Program-made: the position numbers and the translations under genes
Part shown: positions 1-9,058 of the stretch, piece after piece
How positions within the stretch are numbered: the first letter of the stretch is position 1
Layout: each line of letters opens with the position of its first letter
Notes under the pieces: generated by a model
What the model saw: the letters and a program-made list of their open reading frames with translations, nothing else
Database searches by the model: none
What the model was told of the DNA's origin: nothing
Assembly (NCBI GenBank): GCA_958430865.1
Contig: CAUDNR010004275.1
Span: 1-29,606 of the forward strand
Reading direction: 5' to 3'
Source: Entrophospora sp. SA101
Taxonomy: Eukaryota; Glomeromycota; Glomeromycetes; Entrophosporales; Entrophosporaceae
Length of the DNA: 29,606 bases

Positions 1-526
1 AGCTGTAATATTTTTGTGAATAGTAAATTTCCTGACGATATTGTTCACTATGAAAACATGGTTAAATAAAAAAAAATTTCGTATAAATAATTTACCCGAT
101 AGTTTATTGAACGCAAAATGAACACCTGCAGCAGAGTAAGGTCTGCCAGAGGCCAGAAATGGCTAGTCACTGTGCGGTGATAACCGTCTTTTCGCGGAGA
201 ACGGCCTAATTTTAATGTTAATTAATATTGATCTTATTATGCGGATTATCGAGAAACGACAAATAATTTCCTTGTAAGAATTTTTATTGAAAAATTATTA
301 GTATTTTTATCAATTATTATTGTCACTATTTATTACCTCATTTTATCCATTTAATCCCATTATTATTGGAAACAACAATATTGTGAAATTGAGATTTAAA
401 ATCTAATTAAAATATTTTAGAAATAATAAAATCAAAACTGAGCCAAGCACTCTATCAGCCATGCAAATTACAAGACTTTTGCATGTTGCTCGAATTTGTT
501 CATTGATCAAATATAGAAGATGATAT
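1..526. repeat. 526-bp direct duplicate of 21658-22183
   Basis: The first 526 bases match 21658-22183 in the same orientation with a constant offset of 21657. The match starts at the window edge, so it probably extends further left. It ends at GATAT (522-526), which also begins the inverted arm. The segment is mostly AT-rich and has no convincing gene of its own. On the minus strand a short frame runs from the truncated Rua1-like exon into this segment and stops at 403; this tail is a product of the join, not a conserved domain. Confidence 0.93.
121..207. other. GC-rich, possibly structured patch in AT-rich DNA
   Basis: Roughly 85 bases are much richer in G and C than their surroundings and contain short self-complementary pieces, such as GCCAGAGGC and paired CGG/CCG segments. 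There is no ORF and no tRNA or 5S rRNA signature that I can recognise. An identical copy lies at 21778-21864 within the larger duplicate. It could be a small RNA gene or a repeat fragment; I cannot assign it. Confidence 0.3.
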
Positions 527-1176
527 GGATATGTAGTTGTTGTACTATCGTCATCAACACCATCATCATTATAAGATATTGTAGATATGAGCGGTCGTTT
601 TTCTGAAAATTGGTTTGCTCGTTCAGATAAACTATCATTATTAGCTATGATTGTTGTGGTTGATGATGAAGGAGATAATTTTGATGTTAACAGCAAAGAC
701 CGTGGCTGAAGTGTTAGTGATGATGACGGCGATGATAAATTAATCAAGTCATTTTTTAAATCATCATTTTCTATTAAATGAAAGATATCTACAGAATTAC
801 TCGATGATGAATTTTGTTGTTGTTGAAATTTCATCAAATCATCTTTTCCAATATTATTATTATTACTAATATGAATATTGTGGTTATCATTACTTGTAAT
901 AATGGTAGTATTATTATGATTATTATTCCATTGAATTGATGATTCATTATCAATACCAATATCACAAAAATCCAGATTATCGTCATCATTGTTATTATTA
1001 CATGATGTTTTCAAAAGTTTTTGACGTTTAGTAGGATGTTCTAAAAATTGATCAAAAGTGTGATTGTGAATTGTCTTGTTGATGCCAAAACTATTGTCAT
1101 CGTCAATGTCAAGACTACCAACTATATTTATTTCATTGTTATTATTAATATCAATGCCATTAGCACATATATTCTC

Positions 1177-1208
<32 letters not shown>

Positions 1209-2152
1209 AATTATTGTTTTTGTTATTGATGTTAAGATTTCCATCATCGTCGTCATCACCATTATTGATATAACTATTATAGTAATTTGTGTGATGATGA
1301 GTTGACATTATATCATTTCCTCCTTAATTCAAAAGAGATTAATTAATTAATTTAATCTTGGAGGATAACAAAACCTAAAGAAAAATTTTTACCATTTTTG
1401 CCATCTTCAATATTAAATAAACAAGGATTAATAATAAATTGTAATAGATCATCATCATTTGTATTATTGCTAGTTTCTTCATACGAAATATGTGAATTGG
1501 TAGTGTTAAACTGTTGCTGTTGATTACGTTGTTGAGTTATTTCTTGGGAACAAAGATCAAGAAAATCTAAAAATAGCGATTAACAAATCAGTTAATTCAT
1601 TAATTAAAATGAATAAAAAAAGAAGAACGTACATTGTTGTATATTCTCATTATTATTATGTGGTTGTATATTATTATTACTAGAAAGATGATCAACAAAT
1701 CTGTCTCTTTGTGGAAAATTTTGATGATCATCATCATTTTGAGGGGAATGATAATGCATTTTCTCTTGTCCTTCTTGCTCTTTTTTTAATAATGGTGATG
1801 ATGACAATTCATGTACTTGCTGTAGTGGTAATTCTTGCTGTTGCGATGAAGATGATTGTCCATGTATGTCAGTAGTAGTAGGTGATGATTGATAGGGTGA
1901 AGTAGCAACAGCGGTTACGGTTACGGTAGTCGTGGTGGATAAAGCAGAAGGAAAAGTATGATTATTTAATAAAGACGCCGAAATTGAACTTTCAATTGGT
2001 AACAATGATGATGATGATGACGAATTGTGTGTCGAGGGTGAAACTTGAAAAAAAAAATTTTTTTCATTAATCAAAACATAAATTATAATAAAATTTCGAA
2101 TAAAAATATATTTACTTGCAAATAATGAATCATCACCTCCTTGGCAATACAT
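522..2152 (-). pseudogene. Rua1-like transcription regulator, copy truncated at its 3' end
   Basis: This is the inverted copy of the 5' part of the gene at 15048-18085. The inferred exons on the minus strand are 2116-2152, 1633-2043, 1393-1566 and 522-1322 (partial), mirroring the right copy exactly. It encodes the Asn/Ser/Gln-rich N-terminal half, with the poly-Asn tract near 1180-1208. The last exon breaks at 522-526, where the sequence switches to an unrelated segment and reads about 40 foreign residues before a stop at 403-405. The whole zinc-binding C-terminal domain is missing, so no working regulator is expected. If the arm is an assembly artefact, this gene does not exist separately. 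Confidence 0.75.
1180..1209. repeat. Trinucleotide (ATT)n microsatellite, coding for poly-Asn
   Basis: An uninterrupted ATT repeat (AAT on the coding strand) encodes nine Asn residues in the truncated Rua1-like gene. The same run, with equal length, occurs in the right copy near 15991-16020. Equal length of an unstable repeat in both copies fits a very young or artefactual duplication. Confidence 0.85.
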
Positions 2153-2845
2153 TATAATCGCCGTCGTCCTTTTATAATTTCGTATGCTATGTGTAACTAA
2201 CTATATTAAAAATTAATGATTTGGGCAAACTACTCGCGTGCTAAAAAAATGGTAAAGGCATAAAAATGTTATTAGCAATTATTTATTTATATATATATTA
2301 TTTAATATCATGATTATTTATATTTTAATATGCAAAAAAAAAATTTTGATGGATAAATCAAATTAAAAAGATAATATGCCTTTGCTAATGATTTATTGAT
2401 CACAGATTATATTTGAGTTTTTTTTTGAGGGGAAAATTTTGGAAATAAAAATAAAAATAAAAACAAAAATAAAAATAAAAATAAAAATAAATTTATTTAT
2501 ATATTAAAATGTGGAAAAAAAAGTTTAATAGTAAAAGTTTTAATTGGCAAAAGGTTTAATTGGTAAAAAAAATTATATATTCCGGTGAAAATCATAAATA
2601 TATATAATATGTCATTTTAATTGATTTTATTGTTATGTGATGATATCATTTATACTTGCGATTTGACTATTTCAAAAAAAAGCTTTCACACTTTTTTTTT
2701 TTTTTTTTATAATGATTTGATAAGATCATTTATACCAATAATTATTATACTGTGGTTGTTAGACTATCATTATCATTAACTAACTGTTTGTTGCATTATC
2801 GGATCAATTTTTTCAAATTCAGATAATGATTTAATTTCGTCTCAA
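2153..2845. other. Intergenic region between Rua1-like and Myb/SANT genes (left copy)
   Basis: About 690 bp of AT-rich DNA separates the end of the Myb/SANT gene from the start of the Rua1-like gene, both read on the minus strand. It holds an (AAAAAT)n-like run near 2445-2490 and a 17-base T run near 2692-2708. I see no ORF or RNA gene. It must contain the Rua1-like promoter and the Myb terminator, but I cannot mark specific elements. Confidence 0.6.
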
Positions 2846-3892
2846 TTATTTATTATCTTTTTCACTTAAAGCCTTAAATCGTAATCTACATTGGATCGAA
2901 GATCTTGTACCAACATCAGCAGAAACCAATCTCCATTTCTTTCCATGCTTACTGTAGGAAATCTCAAGAGCCCTAATCTCTTCTTCAGACCAAATTCCTT
3001 TTTTAATTAAAGGATTAACCGATATTGATCTGTCATAATGATATTTAAGGTTATTTTTTGATCGATAAGGAAACAATTCTTTGATATTATCCCAATCCTC
3101 GCCATGATCCTTCACCGCCTGATACAATTGATCATTTTCAACTTTCGTCCAAGGTGGATTGGCTATGGCATAGTCATAGTATAGTCGTAAAGTTCCGGGT
3201 GGTCTACCAAGAACTCTTGAGAAAGCATTCCACTTGAACCCATACTGTTCTACTAAAAGTGTCAACATCGCATGTTCCTCCGGTAACCATTTACCTTTTT
3301 TTTTCCATGCTAGTTGTTCCCATCGTCTTTTAATTTGTAGTAGATTCCGTGTATTATTAAACTGTTCCACAATTTTGCTCCAATTGTTTGTTCCATGCTT
3401 TTTAGTAAGCATTTTCAGTTTCTTATCTTCTTCCTCTGTCCATCGATCGTAATATAACAGTGATTTATTTTTTCTAATGTAGTTCCATTTTCGTGATAAA
3501 GCTGCAGTGTCTTTTTTGCAATTGAAATATTCCACTGATATTAATTCCCATTCAGTCCCGTGTTTGACAACCGCTTTCTCCAACAAATCAGTTTCCTCCT
3601 GTGTCCACCTCAACATCTCTCTAGATCGAAAACGTTGATATACATCGTCAGATAATGACGATGAGACTGGTGGCGATGGTAGTGATAACAATGATTTAGT
3701 TATACTTTTAGAATTATTGGTGTTAATGTTACTGACCCTAGTATTAATATTGTTATTTGTTTTGATCCTGTTGGTTTGGGTTGTGTGGGCTCGTCCATTA
3801 TGCGAATTTATTGCTATTATTGAATTAGTAATATTAACACGATTAATCTTGAGGATAAACAAACGACGATTAAATAATATAGTTATATTCAT
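2846..3892 (-). CDS. Five-repeat Myb/SANT-domain protein (left copy)
   Basis: A 348-residue single-exon protein, the same as that at 13308-14354. Five consecutive Myb/SANT repeats lie at about residues 94-139, 149-195, 200-243, 247-288 and 298-342. Each starts with a W-x-x-E-E-like motif (RWTQEE, RWTEEED, KWLPEE, PWTKVE, IWSEEE) and has further spaced aromatic residues typical of the three-helix fold. Repeats of this kind bind DNA, as in c-Myb, REB1-like and SNAPc4-type proteins, so a nuclear DNA-binding role is likely; target unknown. The first 81 residues have no Asp or Glu and are rich in Asn, Ile, Arg and Lys. The terminator side faces the Rua1-like gene. Confidence 0.85.
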   Translation of the reverse strand: MNITILFNRRLFILKINRVNITNSIIAINSHNGRAHTTQTNRIKTNNNINTRVSNINTNNSKSITKSLLSLPSPPVSSSLSDDVYQRFRSREMLRWTQEETDLLEKAVVKHGTEWELISVEYFNCKKDTAALSRKWNYIRKNKSLLYYDRWTEEEDKKLKMLTKKHGTNNWSKIVEQFNNTRNLLQIKRRWEQLAWKKKGKWLPEEHAMLTLLVEQYGFKWNAFSRVLGRPPGTLRLYYDYAIANPPWTKVENDQLYQAVKDHGEDWDNIKELFPYRSKNNLKYHYDRSISVNPLIKKGIWSEEEIRALEISYSKHGKKWRLVSADVGTRSSIQCRLRFKALSEKDNK

Positions 3893-3961
3893 TTTTTTTT
3901 CTTATAATACAATGTAATACAACAAATTATCTGATCATCCATCTCAAGCATCATTGGGGTC

Positions 3962-4110
3962 TCATGACATATCAAGTGTCATAATTAATTGACAAATGCT
4001 ATTACTATAATAATAATTAATTGAAATGTTGTCACAATTAATTGAGGCAAATGTTATAATTGATTGAAACACTGTTACAATTAATTGAAGAAAATGTTGC
4101 AAATATGGTA
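3962..4110. repeat. Degenerate minisatellite upstream of the Myb/SANT gene (left copy)
   Basis: About five imperfect units of some 27-32 bp, each containing a form of CAATTAATTGTNACA with AACATTT or similar, are arranged in tandem. It lies just upstream of the Myb start (minus strand). The exact mirror is at 13090-13238. It may have arisen by slippage in AT-rich DNA; no function can be read from it. Confidence 0.6.
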
Positions 4111-4185
4111 TATTTAAATAACATTTTTTTTGATGTTCAATTTTCACTTATTCAAATGAATTTTTTAATTTTGTGTATACTACTA

Positions 4186-4366
4186 CATCAGGAAATTTTT
4201 CCCGCCGTCCATAAATTTTAATATGTAAAGTTGTAATATTTGCATAAAAATTATGTAATATTTACACTCGATGTAAATAATCGCATAATTTTTGTATGCT
4301 TATTTGCATAATATTACCGGCCCACCGCAAACTTACGTAAATCTGCGTCAGAAAAATTTCCTGATG
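4186..4366. mobile_element. 181-bp MITE, perfect 16-bp TIR, CTA target duplication (left copy)
   Basis: The element starts CATCAGGAAATTTTTC (4186-4201) and ends with its exact reverse complement (4351-4366). CTA flanks it directly on both sides (4183-4185 and 4367-4369). There is no coding capacity. A 3-bp duplication ending in TA, together with short TIRs, resembles PIF/Harbinger-type MITEs, though the family call is inference. The mirror copy is at 12834-13014. Confidence 0.75.
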
Positions 4367-4429
4367 CTATATTACAAAATAAAAGATCAATTGAAAGAAT
4401 GACATTATACATGTGGTCAAAATTAAAAG

Positions 4430-4930
4430 TCCTGTGACGCAATTGGTTCACTGTGAGACGCATTGACGCAGACGCAATTCGTGACGCGAGACGCAATTCG
4501 TGAATGATGGAATATGCACTGTCTTACAATAGCGTTGTAATAATTTAATTTTCGCTGTTATCAAATTATAACAGTTTTTATGAATTTTACGTTCAATTTC
4601 GCAAATACAATCCTAGAAGTCAAATTACTTCTAACAGTCAATAATTACATTCGTATATTTATATAAAATTACAATAAATAAATAATTAATAAAATACATA
4701 TTATACGAATGTATCTTATGTTTCCCGGGATGCTTAAAGTAACTTTTGGAAACATATTAATATTAATAAAAGTCACAAAATTATGTGTTACATTTGTAAC
4801 ATTTTCCCGAATTACCAAAAAATAAAAAAAAAGATCACGGATTGCGTCTTGCGTCAATCATAAAAATTATGAAGAGTGACGCAAGACGCAATTTTACAGA
4901 TTTTTAATTGCGTCTGACGCAATTCAATAA
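4430..4930. repeat. GACGCAATT/ATTGCGTC-rich repeat region (left copy)
   Basis: The motif GACGCAATT and its complement occur many times in two clusters, about 4436-4500 and 4838-4923, around an AT-rich core. At 4840-4893 an inverted pair (ATTGCGTCTTGCGTCA and TGACGCAAGACGCAAT) forms a hairpin. The pattern looks like the ends of a non-autonomous transposable element. Identity between the two large arms stops inside this repeat at 4637; beyond it the two copies differ by substitutions and an indel of about 60 bp, and similarity ends near 4950. Confidence 0.6.
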
Positions 4931-5502
4931 TTTTAGTGACATGTATAAATGACATGATTTGAATTTTTTACAATTGATAAATGAGAAAATAGAATCAATT
5001 GAATCAATGTTATTAGTCATAATAAATAATTATGAATATGAAAGTGAAAGCTTTTCACATATATCAAAATTCTCCAACTCAGGAGGTTGCGACCTGGATT
5101 GCTGTTTTGGATTTTCCCTGAATTCAGAGTTTTGAGTCTTGGGTTGTTGTAATTTTTATGAAAAGAAAAATATTAATATTTAACAATTAATTATTTAATT
5201 GACGATCCGCGAATGAAGCAGAGAATTCTTATCCCCTCGATGTAGATCATCGCAGGCAAATTTGCCTGCGAACTATGCACTTTTTCACCACTAATTAACA
5301 ATATTTTTTTTCAACTAAAATTTATTATTTTTTTTATATCCTAAATAGTTAAAACTCAAAATTTATGATTTAAAAAAAGTTTTTGGGTATTTTCAACAAA
5401 AAAAAAAGGGGTTTTTTTTTGAAAATTTAATGTAAAATTTTTTTTTAAATAAAAAAATTTTTTTAACCTCATGCCTTGTGATAATTTTTAATTATTGGTT
5501 CT
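4931..5502. other. Gene-free spacer left of the piggyBac element
   Basis: About 570 bp with no supported ORF. It contains one copy of the 20-bp palindrome (5251-5270), a moderately GC-richer stretch at about 5070-5140, and homopolymer-rich DNA at 5300-5465. It has no counterpart at the corresponding place in the right half (10936-12290), so the inverted symmetry is broken here. Confidence 0.55.
5251..5270. repeat. 20-bp perfect palindrome, copy 1
   Basis: The sequence CGCAGGCAAATTTGCCTGCG is its own reverse complement. This copy lies outside the piggyBac element. Read on the minus strand, its flank (CGAGGGGATAA) resembles the flank of copy 3 (CGAAGGGATAG), suggesting a shared repeat family and not chance. 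Confidence 0.85.
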
Positions 5503-5639
5503 ACCCTATTAAAACCAATACAGAATATGTATATTTTAATACGTAGCACGTCTTTCATTAAGGTCAGAAAACTGGTTTAGTACCCTTTTTTTTTGTATAC
5601 TATTACACAAACAATTGTGAAAATGTGGACGGATATTCT

Positions 5640-5659
5640 CGCAGGCAAATTTGCCTGCG
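5640..5659. repeat. 20-bp perfect palindrome, copy 2 (3' subterminal repeat of piggyBac)
   Basis: CGCAGGCAAATTTGCCTGCG, preceded by GATATTCT. It forms an inverted pair with copy 3 across the transposase gene, the placement expected for subterminal transposase binding sites. Confidence 0.85.
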
Positions 5660-5976
5660 AACAAAAAAAAATAATATTTACAAAAATAATTACTATTATT
5701 ATGTAAGTGATTAGCTCTTGTGCATTGTTGAGTGATTTTATATAAAAATATTTACAAAAATAACTATTATTTTATATAAAAATATTTACTATATTATTTT
5801 ATATATAAAAATAATAGATATAAAAATAACTATATAAAAATAACTAAAACAAATAAAACAAAAATTATTCTTGTACAGAATGATAGTTTTTAAAACAACT
5901 TGGACGTTTGTTGTTGCAACATAATACTACATTGCATTTAGAACACCAAATTTGACTTTGTGGAGGGTTTTGTGGC

Positions 5977-7908
5977 CTAGGTGCATTTTTTTTTTTTTAA
6001 ATCATACCTGCACCACAAGCAGGAGTTTCTTTCTTCGCGGTATTCGGGAAAATGATCATTACCAATTAATCTAGTTGCTGGTAATTCAAAAATGTCAGAA
6101 ACACGAAATCTTTTATTGTCATTTTTCTTTTCAGATGTCTCTCCATTTTCTCCATTACGAGTATTTCTTTTTAATGGAGTTGCTGGTAATTCAAAAATGT
6201 CAGAAACACGAAATCTTTTATTGTCATTTTTCTTTTCAGATGTCTCTCCATTTTCTCCATTACGAGTATTTCTTTTTAATGGGTTTTGAGTTGCTTCCTT
6301 AATCAATTCTTTAACTATTTGAATTCTAAACTTTTTATGTTCTTGAGAAATTCCTAACTTTTTACAAACAATAAATGAATTTACAACAGCTGTGTCTAAG
6401 AGCCAGAAAAAAAGTGGATACCAAGTCCTGAATGCTATTAATTGAGTGGAATAATAACTACAAAGCTGGTCAGCCACATCAACTCCACCCATGTGGTGGT
6501 TGTAGTCATCAATTACTTTAGGAATTGGTAACACCTTTCTTGTTTGATTTCCAAATACAATTTTTAATTTGTTTGCGTTAGTACTTGTCTCTCTTGGTCT
6601 TCTTCTATTTCTTTCTATTCTATTTTCCATTCCATCTATTTTATGTATTGTAGTAAGCATAGTCACAGGTCCATTATCAATCCATAATAATGATAATACA
6701 TTATCTATTACTACACCTTTCAAATGATCCCATTCTAAATTTTTTAACTCTTTTTCTTCTTTTAAGATGGATGGAAATTTTGCAGTATTAGTCCTAATGG
6801 TACCACATGCACCATATCCTTGACTCCTTAAATATGTAAATAAATTGATTGATGAAAAGTAATTGTCCATAAAAATATTGAAAGCTTTTCCTAGTGGTAA
6901 TTGCTTTACCAAATGATAAACTTCTGTGCCAATTTGATTGACATTAGGAATAGTTTCAATGATTGTTTTTACAATTTGTGAAACAAACATAAAGGTGTAT
7001 GTGTATCCAGAATCGCAAAGTGATAAAATTTTGTATCCTTCAGGATTTGGTTTATTTTTAATTCTGAATGTATGTGGGCTTCTTCCAGAAAATTGTGCTA
7101 TCATCTCATCAATTGAGACATTGGATGAAGGAAGATATATTTTTTTTGACACCTCACGAATGTGACTTGAAAGTGGCTCTAATTTCATAAAAAAATTGGA
7201 ATGCTCTGCATAATGATCTGAGATATGTAAAAATCGCTTAATCTAAATGAAAAAAAATATATAGTTTAATATATTTAATTTTCAACATATTGAGTTCAAC
7301 AACTTTTAAATTTTAATTACCTCATTAAACCTTTTAATTGTCATCATTTTTATAACTTCATGAGATGGATAATAGCTATCAATTACCCAGTAATCTTTGA
7401 TAGCAGGAAGTTTAAATATTCCCATATAGATTACCAATGCTAACCAGATTTTTAATTCATTTAATGTTAAATCATTCCAATCTTTTTGGTCGGATTCAGT
7501 ATTTTTTTTATATGCATATAAATTTGTATTCTTTACAATTGTTTGAAGTTGTTTTTCTGAAAAAAATAAATGAAAAATTGAATATGGTGAAGGTTCAATA
7601 TCATGAAGACTCTTTGGTAATGTGGGTGTTGCTGTATGTAAAGAGTATTTATGTTGAAATGGTATGAAATCCTCTGAAGAAATATAGTTTTTATCTTTAT
7701 CTTTATCTTTGCTTTTGACTTTGCCTTTGGCTTTTTTATCATTTTTTTCACTAGTCAAATTTTTTTTTTTTTTTACTGGTTCTAAATCATCCAAAAAAAA
7801 ATCAGGTTCTACTAAAAAATCATTTGACCGTTCTTCGTGAATAACCCGACAGGTGAAAAAATCATCATCATCCTCACATTGTATTGAATTTTCATTAGCA
7901 AGAGACAT
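5977..7908 (-). CDS. piggyBac-type DDD transposase (spliced)
   Basis: Cut-and-paste transposase. Two exons are inferred on the minus strand: 7321-7908 (196 codons) and 5977-7242, separated by a 78-bp intron (7243-7320) with GTAATT and TTTAG ends. Splicing joins RFNEV directly to IKRFLHIS and gives about 617 residues. The three Asp of the piggyBac RNase H-like core are visible: D273 in LCDSG, D322 in FMDNYFSS and D451 in GGVDVADQ. The N-terminus is acidic, followed by a Lys-rich segment, a possible nuclear signal. A 35-residue segment near the C-terminus occurs twice because of a 105-bp tandem duplication. The C-terminal Cys-rich zinc domain is cut short: after CLWC the frame meets a 13-A run and stops, while the remaining Cys-rich part continues in another frame down to about 5868. 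It could be partly active or dead. Confidence 0.85.
6074..6283. repeat. 105-bp in-frame tandem duplication in the transposase
   Basis: Units 6074-6178 and 6179-6283 are nearly identical and each encodes 35 residues (starting LKRNTRNGEN on the minus strand). The other piggyBac copy has a single unit, so this is a private, recent duplication in the left copy that keeps the frame. Confidence 0.93.
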
Positions 7909-8109
7909 GTCCAGAAAGAAAAATTCATTAATTAGGATTAAAAAAAATAAGGGAACATTTTTTTGAAAAAAAATTCCTTTTTATAGAAAATGAGACTGCA
8001 TTCATTTTTTATAAAAATTTTTTTTTTTTTAAAAAAAATTATTCTTCAGAAAAATGATCGGCAAAAGGGTTTTTTACTTTTTCTTTTCACCATCACAAGG
8101 ATTTGTCAT
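7909..8109. other. AT-rich leader of the piggyBac transposase gene
   Basis: About 200 bp upstream of the transposase start, with long A and T runs. It probably holds the element's promoter; I see no distinct core element. Confidence 0.4.
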
Positions 8110-8247
8110 GATGTCATTATGGTCAGATGATTTAAAACTAAGTTTAAAAATTTCCAAAAAGGCAAGAAATAAGAAAATCAAAAAATTCTGGTGCACAAAC
8201 TAAAATTAAAGTATTTTTACTTGAGGTAATGTGATTTCGAAAAGTTA

Positions 8248-8265
8248 GCAGGCAAATTTGCCTGC
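8248..8265. repeat. Palindrome, copy 3 (5' subterminal repeat of piggyBac)
   Basis: The 18-bp core GCAGGCAAATTTGCCTGC is followed by GAGAATATC, making it the inverted partner of copy 2. The outermost C:G pair is lost on the left side (A precedes the core). Confidence 0.85.
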
Positions 8266-8406
8266 GAGAATATCGAAGGGATAGTGATAATGGAGAAGAG
8301 ATCTCATACAGTAATAATGCTATCACTTTTGATAGTTAACCAACCTTTAACACATAATCTTTTTCCAAACTAGAGAAGAAAAAGGGGGAAAAAAGAGCAC
8401 GAGAGT

Positions 8407-8538
8407 ATGAATGAAATTGATTTCTTGGATTACAAGCAGAAGTTTGAAGCTAAAATGAAAGTTCCTACCACTCTGCACAAAAAAGAGTTGAAAAATAAAT
8501 CTTTAGCTTTCATTGAATATTATTTCAAAATAATGTGA
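8407..8538 (+). CDS. Small ORF in tandem unit 1, unknown
   Basis: A 43-codon frame beginning MNEIDFLDYKQKF. It is Lys-rich and ordinary in composition, repeated exactly in unit 2 (8927-9058). I recognise no family. It may be an exon scrap of a mobile or host gene, or chance. Confidence 0.2.
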   Translation: MNEIDFLDYKQKFEAKMKVPTTLHKKELKNKSLAFIEYYFKIM

Positions 8539-8767
8539 TCAGAATACTCTGACTGGGAGTATTTCTAGCCATATATTTTAGGTAAAGGGGGTTTTTGTCA
8601 CCTTTTACAATGAGTATGCAGAAAAATTTGATGTCATTATGGTCAGATGATTTAAAACTAAGTTTAAAAATTTCCAAAAAGGCAAGAAATAAGAAAATCA
8701 AAAAATTCTGGTGCACAAACTAAAATTAAAGTATTTTTACTTGAGGTAATGTGATTTCGAAAAGTTA

Positions 8768-8785
8768 GCAGGCAAATTTGCCTGC
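8768..8785. repeat. Palindrome, copy 4 (second tandem unit)
   Basis: The same 18-bp core and flanks as copy 3, carried along by the 520-bp duplication. Confidence 0.85.
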
Positions 8786-8926
8786 GAGAATATCGAAGGG
8801 ATAGTGATAATGGAGAAGAGATCTCATACAGTAATAATGCTATCACTTTTGATAGTTAACCAACCTTTAACACATAATCTTTTTCCAAACTAGAGAAGAA
8901 AAAGGGGGAAAAAAGAGCACGAGAGT

Positions 8927-9058
8927 ATGAATGAAATTGATTTCTTGGATTACAAGCAGAAGTTTGAAGCTAAAATGAAAGTTCCTACCACTCTGCACAA
9001 AAAAGAGTTGAAAAATAAATCTTTAGCTTTCATTGAATATTATTTCAAAATAATGTGA
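8927..9058 (+). CDS. Small ORF in tandem unit 2, unknown
   Basis: Identical to the 43-codon frame at 8407-8538, duplicated with the 520-bp unit. No function can be assigned. Confidence 0.2.
   Translation: MNEIDFLDYKQKFEAKMKVPTTLHKKELKNKSLAFIEYYFKIM

Larger units (their letters stand above)
522..4636 (-). repeat. Left arm of large inverted duplication
   Basis: This segment is the reverse complement of 12564-16678. For every paired landmark the coordinates add to 17200 (for example 2846/14354, 1308/15892, 4366/12834), so there is no net indel over 4.1 kb. A 17-base T run near 2692-2708 matches a 17-base A run on the right. The first mismatch is at 4637/12563. The arm contains the 3'-truncated Rua1-like gene, a Myb/SANT gene, a minisatellite, a MITE and part of a GACGCAATT-rich repeat. 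Such identity means a very recent duplication or an assembly or amplification artefact. Confidence 0.95.
5503..8276 (-). mobile_element. piggyBac-family transposon, near-complete copy
   Basis: A transposase gene with a complete catalytic triad (5977-7908) is flanked by an inverted pair of 27-bp subterminal repeats at about 5631-5657 and 8248-8274. Each consists of GATATTCTC joined to the GCAGGC...GCCTGC palindrome. Similarity to the second copy continues left to about 5503, which I take as the approximate 3' end of the element. I could not identify a clean pair of TTAA-flanked terminal repeats, so both limits are estimates. The 5' end lies within the first unit of a 520-bp tandem duplication. 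The coding part is nearly identical to the 9370-10935 copy, so the family moved recently. Confidence 0.75.

Noticed and set aside
121..207. tRNA or 5S rRNA gene in the GC-rich patch
   Set aside because: No TTCGAAT-type B box, no cloverleaf that I can fold by eye, and no match to fungal 5S landmarks.
1048..1305. Poly-Ile/Leu frames opposite the Asn-rich exon, looking like membrane proteins (also 15895-16152)
   Set aside because: They are antisense shadows of AAT/ATT repeats in the Rua1-like coding exon; composition is fully explained by the repeat.
8144..8326. Minus-strand 60-codon frame in each 520-bp unit (also 8664-8846)
   Set aside because: It runs through the palindrome, has no recognised motif, and is repeated only because the DNA is duplicated.
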